IMG/VR virus record: IMGVR_UViG_3300027985_000286
Span: 1-64,000 of that record
From: a virus
Reading direction: 5' to 3' (one strand)
Length of the DNA: 64,000 nt
Within the stretch, counting starts at the first letter, position 1. Each line of letters opens with the position of its first letter. The notes below the pieces were generated by a model. That model was not told the origin of the DNA. It ran no database searches and was given only the letters and a program-made list of their open reading frames with translations. The position numbers and the translations under genes were made by a program. Shown one piece after another: positions 23,710 through 32,040 of the stretch.

Positions 23710-24051
23710 TTAGAATGTGAGCTCTAGGTAATCCATGGTCAAATCGACAGCGGCAGCATCACCAGCAATAGCCTGAATCTTATCACCAGGGGCAAGCACA
23801 ATACGGTTGCCGTCTGCGATGTTTAGAGCAGAGCCTACAGGGAGTTCAGTGTTCAACCCAGTAACCATCTTTTGGTCGAGAGTTGCGGCAATATACTTTC
23901 TCACGCCAACAGTGGTGTTAATCGTACCATCGGCATTGGCAGCTCTGAGACCAACAATGATGGTTTGGGTGGCAGCTGGACAAGTGTAGATGTCTGTCCA
24001 TGATGTAGTAAGAGTAACACCTAGATCTAGAAAGTTGAAAGGGACAGCCAT
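23710..24051 (-). CDS. Probable virion structural protein (113 aa)
   Basis: A compact beta-rich protein with LTTSWTDIYTCPAATQTIIVGL and a C-terminal strand MDYLELTF, typical of small fibre- or head-decoration-like phage proteins. Gene order (between the tailspike and another structural gene) supports a virion role. The exact location is unknown. Confidence 0.6.
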   Translation of the reverse strand: MAVPFNFLDLGVTLTTSWTDIYTCPAATQTIIVGLRAANADGTINTTVGVRKYIAATLDQKMVTGLNTELPVGSALNIADGNRIVLAPGDKIQAIAGDAAAVDLTMDYLELTF

Positions 24052-24057
24052 CTCTTA

Positions 24058-24534
24058 TTATCCTCCGAGTGCAATGGCCATGACGATCGCGTACATGATG
24101 GAGTTTTGTTCAATTTGCGGGTGGGCGTTAGGATCATCTCTGTTGATAAGGTTTTGGTGATCCATTACCTCAGTGTTTAGCCATGTGCGATAGTCTTCGA
24201 TTAGGGTAATGACACCGGCAGCAGTCGTGACACGATACAGCGCAATGGCATCAGACGATGGAGTGAACCCCTCTACTGCTGACGCGAGTGCTTCTGCACC
24301 CAACGTAACATCTAGGTACACAACGTTGACGCTGTTATCTGCGAGTGTGACAAAAGTATCAGGAATGTTGACTAGGGCAGTACCACGTCTCAGGTAGCTA
24401 GCTCGAATAAAGAAGTCAAGACCGGTATTGAAGTCTGGGTCGTTAGAAAAGCTACCAACCACACCTGTAGCGATTACCTCATTGTACTTCTCGAACCAAG
24501 TCTTAAAGGTATCACCCTGCTTAAGAGTTCTCAT
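24058..24534 (-). CDS. Probable tail fibre/adaptor structural protein (158 aa)
   Basis: Carries the pattern of tail-appendage adaptor modules: VNVVYLDVTLG, DAIALYRVTTAAGVITLIEDYRTW in two blocks (DAIALYRVTT, ITLIEDYRTW), and a RDDPNAHPQ segment. First gene of a late operon with tailspike 2; a TAAATA promoter lies 25 bases before its start. Confidence 0.65.
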   Translation of the reverse strand: MRTLKQGDTFKTWFEKYNEVIATGVVGSFSNDPDFNTGLDFFIRASYLRRGTALVNIPDTFVTLADNSVNVVYLDVTLGAEALASAVEGFTPSSDAIALYRVTTAAGVITLIEDYRTWLNTEVMDHQNLINRDDPNAHPQIEQNSIMYAIVMAIALGG

Positions 24535-24559
24535 TCGTGCTTCCTCTGCTGTTTGATTG

Positions 24560-24565
24560 TATTTA
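24560..24565 (-). promoter_or_regulatory. Late promoter TAAATA for the tailspike 2 operon
   Basis: Minus strand GCTAAATACAATC, just after a terminator and 25 bases before the 158-aa structural gene. Confidence 0.6.
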
Positions 24566-24574
24566 GCAGAGACA

Positions 24575-24600
24575 AAAAGAAGGCCAGCATTGCTGGCCTA
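24575..24600 (-). terminator. Rho-independent terminator (minus strand)
   Basis: AGGCCAGC, loop AAT, GCTGGCCT, then TCTTTTTG on the minus strand. It separates the dsbA transcript from the tailspike 2 operon. Confidence 0.85.
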
Positions 24601-24610
24601 AAGGCTGGTT

Positions 24611-24713
24611 AGTTATGTTCTACAGGCAGTGTCGTTATCCAGGCAGGTCCAGCTCCACCCTAGTACACTTTGGCACCCCTGTAGGCAGCTCTAGGACTGC
24701 GTTCTAGCGGACT
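24611..24713 (-). other. In-frame protein-like extension behind dsbA
   Basis: About 115 bases between dsbA and its terminator. In the dsbA frame, after the TGA, 17 sense codons follow (ending AYRGAKVY), then a TAG, then 16 codons (GGAGPAWITTLPVEHN) and TAA. No start codon or ribosome site was found for a separate gene. It may be a decayed C-terminal extension, a readthrough product, or chance. Confidence 0.35.
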
Positions 24714-25016
24714 TCACACGGCAGGGGTTGTATTGCTATTGCTGCCTACAATCGCCGTGTAGGCAGTCTCGTAGGCCTCGTTCTCTGCAACAGTCTTATC
24801 ATGAGACTGCTTATGGTAGTCTCGAGACATGGTCCGGAACAGCTTCTTGTCAAACTTGAACTCATCTGCCACACGATCAACAATAGCCTTCATCTGGTCT
24901 CGCTGAGCAGCAATGTGAGTCAAACACACATCCATTTCCTTGACTGCATTAAAAATCTTCTCACGGTCAGCAGGGCTGGACGGGACATTCGATTCCATGA
25001 TAGCTTCTACGGTCAT
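24714..25016 (-). CDS. dsbA: dsDNA-binding protein DsbA
   Basis: The C-terminal half (KFDKKLFRTMSRDYHK...AYETAYTAIV) follows T4 DsbA (GVDGKMFNRLLALYHK...). DsbA binds dsDNA near late promoters and influences late transcription. Length 100 aa (T4: 89). ATG preceded by AGGTAAAATC; the ribosome site is modest. Confidence 0.75.
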   Translation of the reverse strand: MTVEAIMESNVPSSPADREKIFNAVKEMDVCLTHIAAQRDQMKAIVDRVADEFKFDKKLFRTMSRDYHKQSHDKTVAENEAYETAYTAIVGSNSNTTPAV

Positions 25017-25024
25017 TATTGATT

Positions 25025-25684
25025 TTACCTGTGGTTGAGTACTGAAGGATATTCGAACCGGCAGTGGCTCTTAGGAGTTTCCCAAAACTCAGCAGCGTAC
25101 ACCTCAAAGACATGGTCTGCAACTGAGTACCCGAGGGAATCGCTATTACTTCTTTTCGAAGATCTCATAGTTCCCATGACGCTGCGTGCAACGTCAAGGA
25201 GAAACTTGGTAAGGTTCTCACTGGTAGGAACGAACGGAACGAAAACCATTCCTTCGAACTTCTCAGCGATTTCTTGTTTGAGAGGACCACCATCCAATAG
25301 CTCGGGGCTGATGCACTTGATATTGTGAGTTCTAGCAATATCGTTGGGGTGAGGTACAACCCATTCGTTGAACGGTTTAGGTACCTCGTGACTGAACAAA
25401 GGATCGTTGATGTCCATAATGAACTTGTGGTCCAGAACATCATCAATAAAGTCCTTCATAAACCCAAGGTGCTTGAAATCTGTTACCATGCCGGTATCGT
25501 CCACATCAGACGAACGCATGAAAATCTTCACACGACCTTGGTGTCCATGAATATGCCTGCACGCTAGACACGTTGAGTTACCAGATGTGAGCTTTGAGTC
25601 AAGCTTTTGAGTCCATACTCGATGGCCATAGCAAAAATCAAAACTCTTGTCGATAGAGAAAATCTGAGTATTCCGAGGCTGCAA
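25025..25684 (-). CDS. queD: 6-carboxytetrahydropterin synthase QueD
   Basis: Second step of 7-deazaguanine synthesis (dihydroneopterin triphosphate to 6-carboxytetrahydropterin). Zinc ligands and catalytic Cys are visible: His21 (CYGHRVW), then Cys42-x3-His46-x-His48 (CRHIHGH). The family GMVTDFKHLG and VLDHKFIMD segments follow. TTG start behind GGAG. At 219 aa it is longer than the common 120-aa enzyme, with an insertion in the middle. It lies about 12 kb from queC in the minus-strand region but shares the pathway with FolE, QueE, QueC and DpdA. Confidence 0.88.
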   Translation of the reverse strand: MQPRNTQIFSIDKSFDFCYGHRVWTQKLDSKLTSGNSTCLACRHIHGHQGRVKIFMRSSDVDDTGMVTDFKHLGFMKDFIDDVLDHKFIMDINDPLFSHEVPKPFNEWVVPHPNDIARTHNIKCISPELLDGGPLKQEIAEKFEGMVFVPFVPTSENLTKFLLDVARSVMGTMRSSKRSNSDSLGYSVADHVFEVYAAEFWETPKSHCRFEYPSVLNHR

Positions 25685-25696
25685 GTCAGTGTCTCC

Positions 25697-26194
25697 TTAG
25701 GAAGGTTTATAGTTGACAACAGTAATATCTGCGCCTGCTGTGACTTCTTCAATAACTGCGGCGATCTTGTTCCAATCACCACCGGCAATACCAGCCCCAA
25801 TCTTCGGTATACCAATTTTGGGCTTGTTAAAGTTGGCAAAGCGAAGCTTGACATTGTAAAACGCTTCACGCACCCAGCGCAAACGGTTTTCAGGAGTGTC
25901 GTACAGTAGCGAAAAACCACCAGGCTGATACTGCGTGTACGCATTGATAATAGTAAGCTTGTGGCTACCTAAGTCGCAATTGACGAACGACATCTTTCCT
26001 GCCTGATTAATATCGCCTTTATACAGCTTTGCGAAGTTCTTGTCTGCCTTGACCGCCGCCGGGAACTCTTTTGCGATGGTTGCTGCAATGCCTCCACCCA
26101 TCGTGGCAAAGCAGTTGCAACCGTGTACGATGACATCAAAGTCACCGTTTTTTGCCATTGCAATGAGATCACCATCAACATACTTGAGCGCCAT
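25697..26194 (-). CDS. Macro-domain ADP-ribose hydrolase-like protein (165 aa)
   Basis: A single macro domain: GDLIAMAKNGDFDVIVHGCNC, seen here as two parts (GDLIAMA, DVIVHGCNC), then MGGGIAATIAKEFP, NAYTQYQ, and IGIPKIGAGIAGGDW. These are the ADP-ribose-binding elements. Such proteins hydrolyse ADP-ribose-1''-phosphate or remove ADP-ribose from targets. In a phage it could reverse a host ADP-ribosylation defence or recycle tRNA-repair by-products. Confidence 0.88.
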   Translation of the reverse strand: MALKYVDGDLIAMAKNGDFDVIVHGCNCFATMGGGIAATIAKEFPAAVKADKNFAKLYKGDINQAGKMSFVNCDLGSHKLTIINAYTQYQPGGFSLLYDTPENRLRWVREAFYNVKLRFANFNKPKIGIPKIGAGIAGGDWNKIAAVIEEVTAGADITVVNYKPS

Positions 26195-26209
26195 GTAGGT
26201 ACCTTCCTC

Positions 26210-26632
26210 TTAGTGCATCTTATCTCTGGGTGGGATATACTCAACTTCCCACAGTTCTTTTTCTACAGCGTCTCTTACTTCCATCAAGACCGAAGCGAGA
26301 TGATACTTCCATAAAATCTCATCCCGGAAGCAGTATTCTGCCTTATTTGCCTCTAGTATCATTTCAAACTCTTGCCTTGCTTCATCAATCTCTTCATCAC
26401 TCTTACCAGCGTCTTTCATCTTAACTAGCTGGTCTTCGATCCACTCTCTCATCTTGACAACCCGTTCCTCGGTGTCCTTCTTGAAATTCCGAGGAACGGG
26501 ATGCCGACTAATGTCAATCAAGGCCGAGCTATCTATGATGCTGTCCAGCATATCTTGATCGCTAGGCCCTTTGTATTCGTCATCAACCCCTTCATCATCT
26601 AGTTCGTCGATGTCGCTGTTTTCTTCCGACAC
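26210..26632 (-). CDS. Acidic helical hypothetical protein (140 aa)
   Basis: Very acidic N-terminus (about 1-30), then long charged helices. No family recognised. A DNA-mimic or scaffold-type role is possible but unsupported. Confidence 0.6.
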   Translation of the reverse strand: MSEENSDIDELDDEGVDDEYKGPSDQDMLDSIIDSSALIDISRHPVPRNFKKDTEERVVKMREWIEDQLVKMKDAGKSDEEIDEARQEFEMILEANKAEYCFRDEILWKYHLASVLMEVRDAVEKELWEVEYIPPRDKMH

Positions 26633-26635
26633 AAG

Positions 26636-26872
26636 CTAGCCTCTTGAGTAAACAGGCCGAAGATGAGGTTCCTTGGTGTTCTCATCGATAAGAACGTCGA
26701 TGTCGACAATAGCATACCCGGGCATGGCACTGTCTACGAAATAGACACCATGCTTGAAACCCAGATCATTAATGATCTGGGAGAGTTCCTTCTGCATCCT
26801 GCCTAGGTCATTCCTGGGCACGTTGCTCAGGCGGTTGGTCACATATTCCTTGATGTCTTCGATGTTCATCAT
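26636..26872 (-). CDS. Hypothetical protein (78 aa)
   Basis: Helical first half, then GVYFVDSAMPGYAIVDIDVLI strands. Begins behind AGGAGGAC. Lies between the tRNA gene and the acidic protein. No family recognised. Confidence 0.6.
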   Translation of the reverse strand: MMNIEDIKEYVTNRLSNVPRNDLGRMQKELSQIINDLGFKHGVYFVDSAMPGYAIVDIDVLIDENTKEPHLRPVYSRG

Positions 26873-26892
26873 AGTGTAGTCCTCCTGTTAAG

Positions 26893-26968
26893 TGGTGGGC
26901 CCGGCGGGATTCGAACCCGAAACCTGAGCGTTATGAGCACCCTGCACTAACCGTTGTGCTACAGGCCC
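26893..26968 (-). tRNA. tRNA with CAU anticodon (Met elongator or Ile2)
   Basis: Full cloverleaf on the minus strand: acceptor GGGCCTG/CGGGCCC, D-stem GCAC/GTGC, anticodon stem GGGTG/CGCTC with loop CTCATAA, T-loop TTCGAAT, and an encoded CCA. The T-stem has one U-C mismatch. A paired first acceptor base and the lack of GGG/CCC in the anticodon stem argue against initiator tRNA. With TilS lysidine modification it would read AUA. Confidence 0.9.
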
Positions 26969-26974
26969 GTGTCA

Positions 26975-27181
26975 TTAGTAATTATAAAGCCTGGAAACTT
27001 CTTTTTCAACACTTGTTGACGTGAACATCTTGTTCATGTCGTTCCATTCAACAAGATCACCTTGAGTGGTACGCGCAACCTTATCGTTCAACCATCGGTC
27101 GATAGTAAAGATCTGAGGGTTCTTACCGGGCCGAGCTACGAGACAAGTAGAACCAGAATCAGGCCGTCCACTATTGGTCAT
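26975..27181 (-). CDS. Hypothetical protein (68 aa)
   Basis: Small soluble protein with no recognised motif. Overlaps the ParB-like gene by 11 bases, so probably coupled. It ends 7 bases before the tRNA. Confidence 0.5.
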   Translation of the reverse strand: MTNSGRPDSGSTCLVARPGKNPQIFTIDRWLNDKVARTTQGDLVEWNDMNKMFTSTSVEKEVSRLYNY

Positions 27182-27560
27182 CTTGTTTGCTCCAAGCTAG
27201 AATTGAGATAACGTCAGCATTTAACCGAACAGCACTAATGGTTTCAGGTGCAGACTTTGAAAGAACAAACGCTGCAGCCCTGTGATTACCGTCAACGATA
27301 TGGTCATCTGAAGACGTGACAATGGGTTTATCAAACTTATTGATTCGGTTAACCTTTTCTAAATCCAAATGATGCTGAACTGTCCTGAGCGACGTAACTT
27401 CACCCTTGGATAAGTCCACCAAGTCGTAGCCAAAGTAATTCTTAGCCTTATCGAGTAGATCATCATCAAACTGCGGCATGTCCGTACGTGACACCAAGGC
27501 AGTCACGTTGTTATTGGCACTTTGCTCGTTAAGAAAAGACCTAAAGCTTTTGAGCTGCAT
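27171..27560 (-). CDS. ParB/sulfiredoxin-like protein with capsid-targeting N-terminus (129 aa)
   Basis: ATG at 27560 behind GGAGAA. N-terminus MQLKSFRSFLNE-Q resembles a T4 capsid-targeting peptide with L-x-E cleavage. The body has a ParB-like core: IVTSSDDHIVDGNHRAAAF, the IVDGxHR motif of ParB/Srx nucleotidases and nucleases. If packaged, it could be an injected nuclease or NTPase acting at once on host DNA or defences. The combination is inferred, not proven. Confidence 0.65.
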   Translation of the reverse strand: MQLKSFRSFLNEQSANNNVTALVSRTDMPQFDDDLLDKAKNYFGYDLVDLSKGEVTSLRTVQHHLDLEKVNRINKFDKPIVTSSDDHIVDGNHRAAAFVLSKSAPETISAVRLNADVISILAWSKQDDQ

Positions 27561-27588
27561 GAATTCTCCGGCAAAGGTTGAGTGAGAA

Positions 27589-27828
27589 TTACGAAACGAA
27601 GGTAAGTCCATTTTCGTAGAAATACCCAAGGCGGGATCGATGGGTAACCGGGCAATCCACCTTCACAGTGGCAATGTTTGGGATGCCTTCTGCGCCCAAA
27701 AGCTTGCGCACTGTGGCATCACTGATGTTCTTAAGAGCCTTTAACCGAATGATTTCAGGGAAGGTTGCAGGAGTTTTGCGCTTCTTGAGGTAACTGATAA
27801 TGATCTGAGTAACAGTCTTCTTAGCCAT
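27589..27828 (-). CDS. Small winged-helix-like protein (79 aa)
   Basis: Start at the ATG behind AAGGAC (product MAKKTVTQ). IIISYLKKRKTPATFPEI, ISDATVRKLLGAEG and a hydrophobic YFYENG end look like a small winged helix. No specific family assigned. Confidence 0.55.
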   Translation of the reverse strand: MAKKTVTQIIISYLKKRKTPATFPEIIRLKALKNISDATVRKLLGAEGIPNIATVKVDCPVTHRSRLGYFYENGLTFVS

Positions 27829-27883
27829 TGCGGTGTCCTTATAGAAGGGAAAATAGAAAACAGTTGTATATCCTACATTTAGC

Positions 27884-27912
27884 ATAGTACAGGAAAACTA
27901 ACTCCTGGTCAA
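27884..27912 (-). promoter_or_regulatory. Sigma70 promoter (minus strand)
   Basis: TTGACC, 17-base spacer, TACTAT, overlapping the end of nrdJb and directed at the 27828-26210 genes. Confidence 0.5.
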
Positions 27913-28541
27913 GAACATTTGCTCGATCCACAGGAAGAACACATGAAGCACCCTCCTGAATAGATGATCTTTCCACCACACTCCTCGCACTCTTGATCAT
28001 CTGCTACTTCACCATCCATAATGTAATTGCTAAGGAACTTCTTCAACTGGAACAGAAAAGAGTTGACGTAAATGTCTTCCATCCTATTCAATTCAGCTAC
28101 GATGTTCTTGATTAGAACTCCGTGCCTAAGCAGCAAAGAGATCACTCGTGTGAGTTTAGTTGTATTCGACTCGTGGTGTATCTTTTTCTCTACGTCTCTC
28201 ACGTAATCTTCTGGAATCTTCTTACGTCTTGCTAGCCCCAACATACGCTCAACAGCGTCGCTCGTAGATGCTGATTTCTCTGGGCTGTTGGTATGACAAA
28301 ACAGCGCAAAAGGCTGCTCTGTAGACTTGTGGTACACAACAGTCAGGTACCACTTTCTACCTTCAGACCTCAGCACCTTCATCCGAGCAGGAGAGTCATC
28401 TGGCAGCTTTACGCTATCTAAGATCACTTCCTCTGGTGCTTGTTCTTTAGGTGCAAGCTTATTCAAGCTCACGCTCACAATCTTTTGAAAAATAGGCAGC
28501 GCCTCTGGTTCTTCTTTGTAGGCGAGATTAGAATTTGCCAT
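27909..28541 (-). CDS. nrdJb: Class II ribonucleotide reductase, small C-terminal subunit NrdJb
   Basis: C-terminal part of the B12-dependent reductase. It ends in a Cys-rich tail (CEECGGKIIYSGGCF then CSSCGSSKCS) that receives electrons from thioredoxin-like donors. Start ATG at 28541 behind GGAAGGG, overlapping nrdJa by 14 bases in another frame. The split resembles NrdJa/NrdJb of Pseudomonas aeruginosa. The ribosome site and overlap argue for two proteins rather than a frameshift. Confidence 0.85.
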   Translation of the reverse strand: MANSNLAYKEEPEALPIFQKIVSVSLNKLAPKEQAPEEVILDSVKLPDDSPARMKVLRSEGRKWYLTVVYHKSTEQPFALFCHTNSPEKSASTSDAVERMLGLARRKKIPEDYVRDVEKKIHHESNTTKLTRVISLLLRHGVLIKNIVAELNRMEDIYVNSFLFQLKKFLSNYIMDGEVADDQECEECGGKIIYSGGCFMCSSCGSSKCS

Positions 28542-30540
28542 AGTACCCTTCCTTAATTGCGTCAAAAAGGTTTGCGGCTGTATGTGTCTGCCCATCGTAC
28601 TCAATCAAGGTGTTACCTGTTACCACAACATCAGACCCGTCTTCTAGAGTAAAGACGTACTCTGTATTACCAAGATCCTCTTCTTTCACCAACACACCTT
28701 GAAACGCATCGGGATTGAAACGGAAGGTGGTACACCCCTTAAGTCCTTTCTCGTACGCATAAAGGTAGATATCACTGAAATCCTTATAGGGTAATGATGT
28801 TGGAACGTTAACTGTTTTGGAGATAGAAGAGTCGCACCACTTTTGCGCAGCAGCCTGTACGTCGATGTGATTTCGGGGTGTTACGTTATCTGTGGTGCTG
28901 AACCATTCAGGTACAACATCCGACCCCGTGATGTGTTTATACGCAAGCATCTCGTAACTAAAGACGAGCATTGCGTCTTTAGTCTTCTTGCCTTCCTTGA
29001 TCACGTTGCGAGTATACTGGTGAGCAAAGCTTGGTTCAATGCCACCAGATGCGTTATTGTTGATAGACAGAGAAATTGTACCAGTGGGTGCCACGCTGGT
29101 ATGGTGCGAGAATCTGCATCCGTGTTCTAACGCAATGCTGTAACCCTCAGGCCACTCTTCCCAGATCTTGCTCATGTACTTACCGTTAACCCACATCCTT
29201 CGATTGTTTTGATCTTCAAAAAGCGGGGCTGGGCCTTTCTCAATCGCCAGCTCAGTACCTGTCTTGAATCCCTGCACTGCCATCTCACGCATGACGTTCT
29301 CGGTAAACTCAATTGACTCTTCGCTACCGTATGTCATGTTCATCATAGTCATCGCAGAACCTAACCCAAGAACTCCCATACCGTGTCGTCTAGTAAGGCT
29401 GATCTCTTCTCTCTGCTCTTTCAAAGGGAGTCCGTTCATATCAACCACATTATCTAACATACGGGTAAACGTAGCCACTACACTACGGAACTTCTCCCAG
29501 TCAAACAGAGGTGAGTCACTAAAGGGGTTGATAACAAACCTGGTGACGTTAACAGAACCCAGAAGACACGAGCCATGAGGGGGAAGAGGCTGCTCACCGC
29601 ACGGGTTGGTTGCACGGATCCGCTCTCTCCAATAGTTGTTATTCAACTCGTTGATTCTATCAATAAGAAGGAATCCAGGCTCAGCGTAATCGTATGTGGA
29701 CTGCATAATGATGTCCCAGAGATACCTAGCCTTTACTCTTTTGTAGACTCGACACGTGATATGGTTATCGCTGTAGACATAATCCATGCTATCGCAATAC
29801 TCGGCATCCCAGAACATCTTCTTAAGCGTCACCTCAATCTCACCAGATTCAACCTTATCTAGCTCACTCTTCTTGATAGGGAAAACGAGTTCCCAATCGT
29901 CATCATTGATTACACGATCAACGAAATCATCGTCGATTAAGAGCGACATATTGAATTGGCGCAATCTGCCATCTTCTCTCTTGGCCCGAATAAAGTCTTC
30001 CACATCTGGGTGCCACACTGCGAAGGTTGCCATCTGTGCTCCTCTGCGACCACCAGCCGAGGAGACAGTGAAACACATCTTATCAAAGATATCCATAAAT
30101 GGCAAGGGTCCAGACGTATACGCGCCTGCACCGCTAACGTGGGCTCCCTTTGGACGTAGAGTTGAAAACTCGTACCCGATACCACACCCAGCCTTCAAAG
30201 TTAGAGCAGACTCTTTGCATGAATCCATGATACTGTCCATGGAGTCTTTTACGATATTGGATACAGTGCAGTTAATCAGAGACGTCTTAGGCTTGAACTC
30301 TTCTGCACCTGCGTTAGATACAATTCTACCACCAGGTGTTGCACCATCTACCATACACTGAAAGAAGCGTTCCTCCCATTCGCCACGAACAGGTTCCTTC
30401 TCTACCCTAGCCAGTGCCCTGGCAATCCTTCGATACGTACCAAATAGATTGCGGTCAACTGCATTGCCCTTCAGATCTTTGAGCTGATACTTCTTCTGCC
30501 AAATTTCAACGGATGTCTCTTGTAGCGGGATGGAAATCAT
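28528..30540 (-). CDS. nrdJa: Class II ribonucleotide reductase, catalytic subunit NrdJa
   Basis: Adenosylcobalamin-dependent reduction of ribonucleotides, oxygen-independent. Catalytic landmarks: SLINCTVSN, LKAGCGIGYEFS, the RATNPCGEQPLPPHGSC active-site loop with Cys and Glu, and APTGTISL. 670 aa, ending YYGKF. No NrdA/NrdB pair is seen in the window, so this is the phage dNTP source here. It supplies the replication genes upstream in the same strand block. Confidence 0.93.
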   Translation of the reverse strand: MISIPLQETSVEIWQKKYQLKDLKGNAVDRNLFGTYRRIARALARVEKEPVRGEWEERFFQCMVDGATPGGRIVSNAGAEEFKPKTSLINCTVSNIVKDSMDSIMDSCKESALTLKAGCGIGYEFSTLRPKGAHVSGAGAYTSGPLPFMDIFDKMCFTVSSAGGRRGAQMATFAVWHPDVEDFIRAKREDGRLRQFNMSLLIDDDFVDRVINDDDWELVFPIKKSELDKVESGEIEVTLKKMFWDAEYCDSMDYVYSDNHITCRVYKRVKARYLWDIIMQSTYDYAEPGFLLIDRINELNNNYWRERIRATNPCGEQPLPPHGSCLLGSVNVTRFVINPFSDSPLFDWEKFRSVVATFTRMLDNVVDMNGLPLKEQREEISLTRRHGMGVLGLGSAMTMMNMTYGSEESIEFTENVMREMAVQGFKTGTELAIEKGPAPLFEDQNNRRMWVNGKYMSKIWEEWPEGYSIALEHGCRFSHHTSVAPTGTISLSINNNASGGIEPSFAHQYTRNVIKEGKKTKDAMLVFSYEMLAYKHITGSDVVPEWFSTTDNVTPRNHIDVQAAAQKWCDSSISKTVNVPTSLPYKDFSDIYLYAYEKGLKGCTTFRFNPDAFQGVLVKEEDLGNTEYVFTLEDGSDVVVTGNTLIEYDGQTHTAANLFDAIKEGYYGKF

Positions 30541-30585
30541 TGCTTCTCTCTTGTTATGAGCTTATTGACACGGATACTACTTATT

Positions 30586-32040
30586 CTAGATATTCCAGTC
30601 CGAAACGTCCACATTTTTGGCAGAGTTTGGTTTCTGCTGTGTACTCAAAGGGTTATTATCGCTCTTACTTTCCTGTGATTTTTTGTTTTTTCTAACCTTT
30701 TCTTCATAGAGTAGTTCTTGCTGATCTGCAGGTAACTGATGGAAACGCATCAAGTCCGTATCCATACCTAGCAAGAAGCGCCTCACTCTAGACTTCTTAT
30801 TGTAGCGATTCTTCAACTGCTTGAACAACGCCTTGTTCTCTTCTTCCATCTCTTCAGGTTGAGATATTGAGAGAATGAAGTCAGCGTCCTTGGTAATATC
30901 AATAGATCCCCCAGAGTGTGTCATTTGCACCTCAAGTTGCTGCATACCTTCTCTATTCAGCTGGTGTGCAGACCAAAGGCCGAAGTTACCTTCGGTCGCA
31001 AGAGCCTTGAGCTCTTTTGTTACTGTGCCTAAGTAAAGATTAGAATTCTGCATGGCACTTAGAGGTAGAGAAGACGATGCAACAATACCAAGGTAGTCAA
31101 CAAGAACAACATCAGGTGTAAACCCTTTCTTGAACAAGAGCTCACGTAGAAGATTCTTATATGTGATGCTGTTTGACCTTAGAGGAGGGTAATCACGAAT
31201 TACCAGCTCACCTGTAACCTTTTCACGTATGCTCTTCAGACGCTTGACATAGTTGTCTTCCTTGATTTTGTAGAAGTTATCTGTTGTGATACCTAGGATG
31301 TTCGCGTCAATTCTCTCGCGAATCATTTCCCTTGACATCTCACAAGATAGGAAAAGTACCTTGTACCCCTGTGACAAGTACATTCCCGCCAAGTAGCACA
31401 GAAACGCAGTTTTACCTACGTTAACACCAGCAAACACCAGGTTAACAGTCTTTCTTGGGATGCCACCTCTTGTGATGTAGTTCAGTACCTCAATATCAAA
31501 AGGCATCTTGTTGGTATTATCTTCAGAGTGCTGATAGTATTGAAACTGCTTTTCGATGTCTTCGAAGTAGTCCATACCAATATCAGTATCGAAATCTACT
31601 GCAAGTGCGTCTCTGAAAAGGTCAGGGATAGCCGTTCTTTGAAGGCTCTTTTCCTTATCTGCGGACTTTTCGTAAATGCTGATGGACTCCATCAGAGCGT
31701 TATGAAGAGCTCTGTCCTTAATCCACTCCTTTGTTCTGTCAATAAGCCACGCAGAGTGCGTCTCTCCACTAGGACCAGTTTCTGGAGCCTCTCGTATTTC
31801 CTGAAGCGTGTCAACGCAATCTCGGTGGAGTTTCTCGTTTAGGTCAGAGTCTTCTACCATGATACTCAGCGCATCAATCGAAGGAACGCCGTTGTACTCT
31901 TTGTAAAATGACTCAATCAAACCAAATACCTTCCCGTAAGGAGGGTGTTGGAAGTACTCTTTCTTGATGTAAGGGATTGCTCTGATTGTGTAATCTTTGT
32001 TATGGATTAAACCTTTAAGAACTTCTGTGTCAAACGCCAT
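30586..32040 (-). CDS. 41: Replicative DNA helicase gp41 (DnaB-like)
   Basis: Hexameric 5-3 helicase of the T4-type fork. N-terminal helical domain (1-165), RecA-like core with Walker A AGVNVGKT (204-211), then LFLSCEMSREMIRERID, VDYLGIV Walker B, and SAHQLNREG sensor segments. 484 aa (T4: 475). Loaded by gp59. The start overlaps the stop of the upstream gene by one base. Confidence 0.93.
   Translation of the reverse strand: MAFDTEVLKGLIHNKDYTIRAIPYIKKEYFQHPPYGKVFGLIESFYKEYNGVPSIDALSIMVEDSDLNEKLHRDCVDTLQEIREAPETGPSGETHSAWLIDRTKEWIKDRALHNALMESISIYEKSADKEKSLQRTAIPDLFRDALAVDFDTDIGMDYFEDIEKQFQYYQHSEDNTNKMPFDIEVLNYITRGGIPRKTVNLVFAGVNVGKTAFLCYLAGMYLSQGYKVLFLSCEMSREMIRERIDANILGITTDNFYKIKEDNYVKRLKSIREKVTGELVIRDYPPLRSNSITYKNLLRELLFKKGFTPDVVLVDYLGIVASSSLPLSAMQNSNLYLGTVTKELKALATEGNFGLWSAHQLNREGMQQLEVQMTHSGGSIDITKDADFILSISQPEEMEEENKALFKQLKNRYNKKSRVRRFLLGMDTDLMRFHQLPADQQELLYEEKVRKNKKSQESKSDNNPLSTQQKPNSAKNVDVSDWNI

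Noticed and set aside
24600-24713. tRNA-like or structured RNA behind dsbA
   Set aside because: No cloverleaf or strong fold beyond the terminator; the in-frame coding-like reading explains the sequence better.
28528-28541. Possible frameshift joining nrdJa and nrdJb
   Set aside because: nrdJb has its own ATG and GGAAGGG site, and separate NrdJa/NrdJb proteins are known in bacteria.
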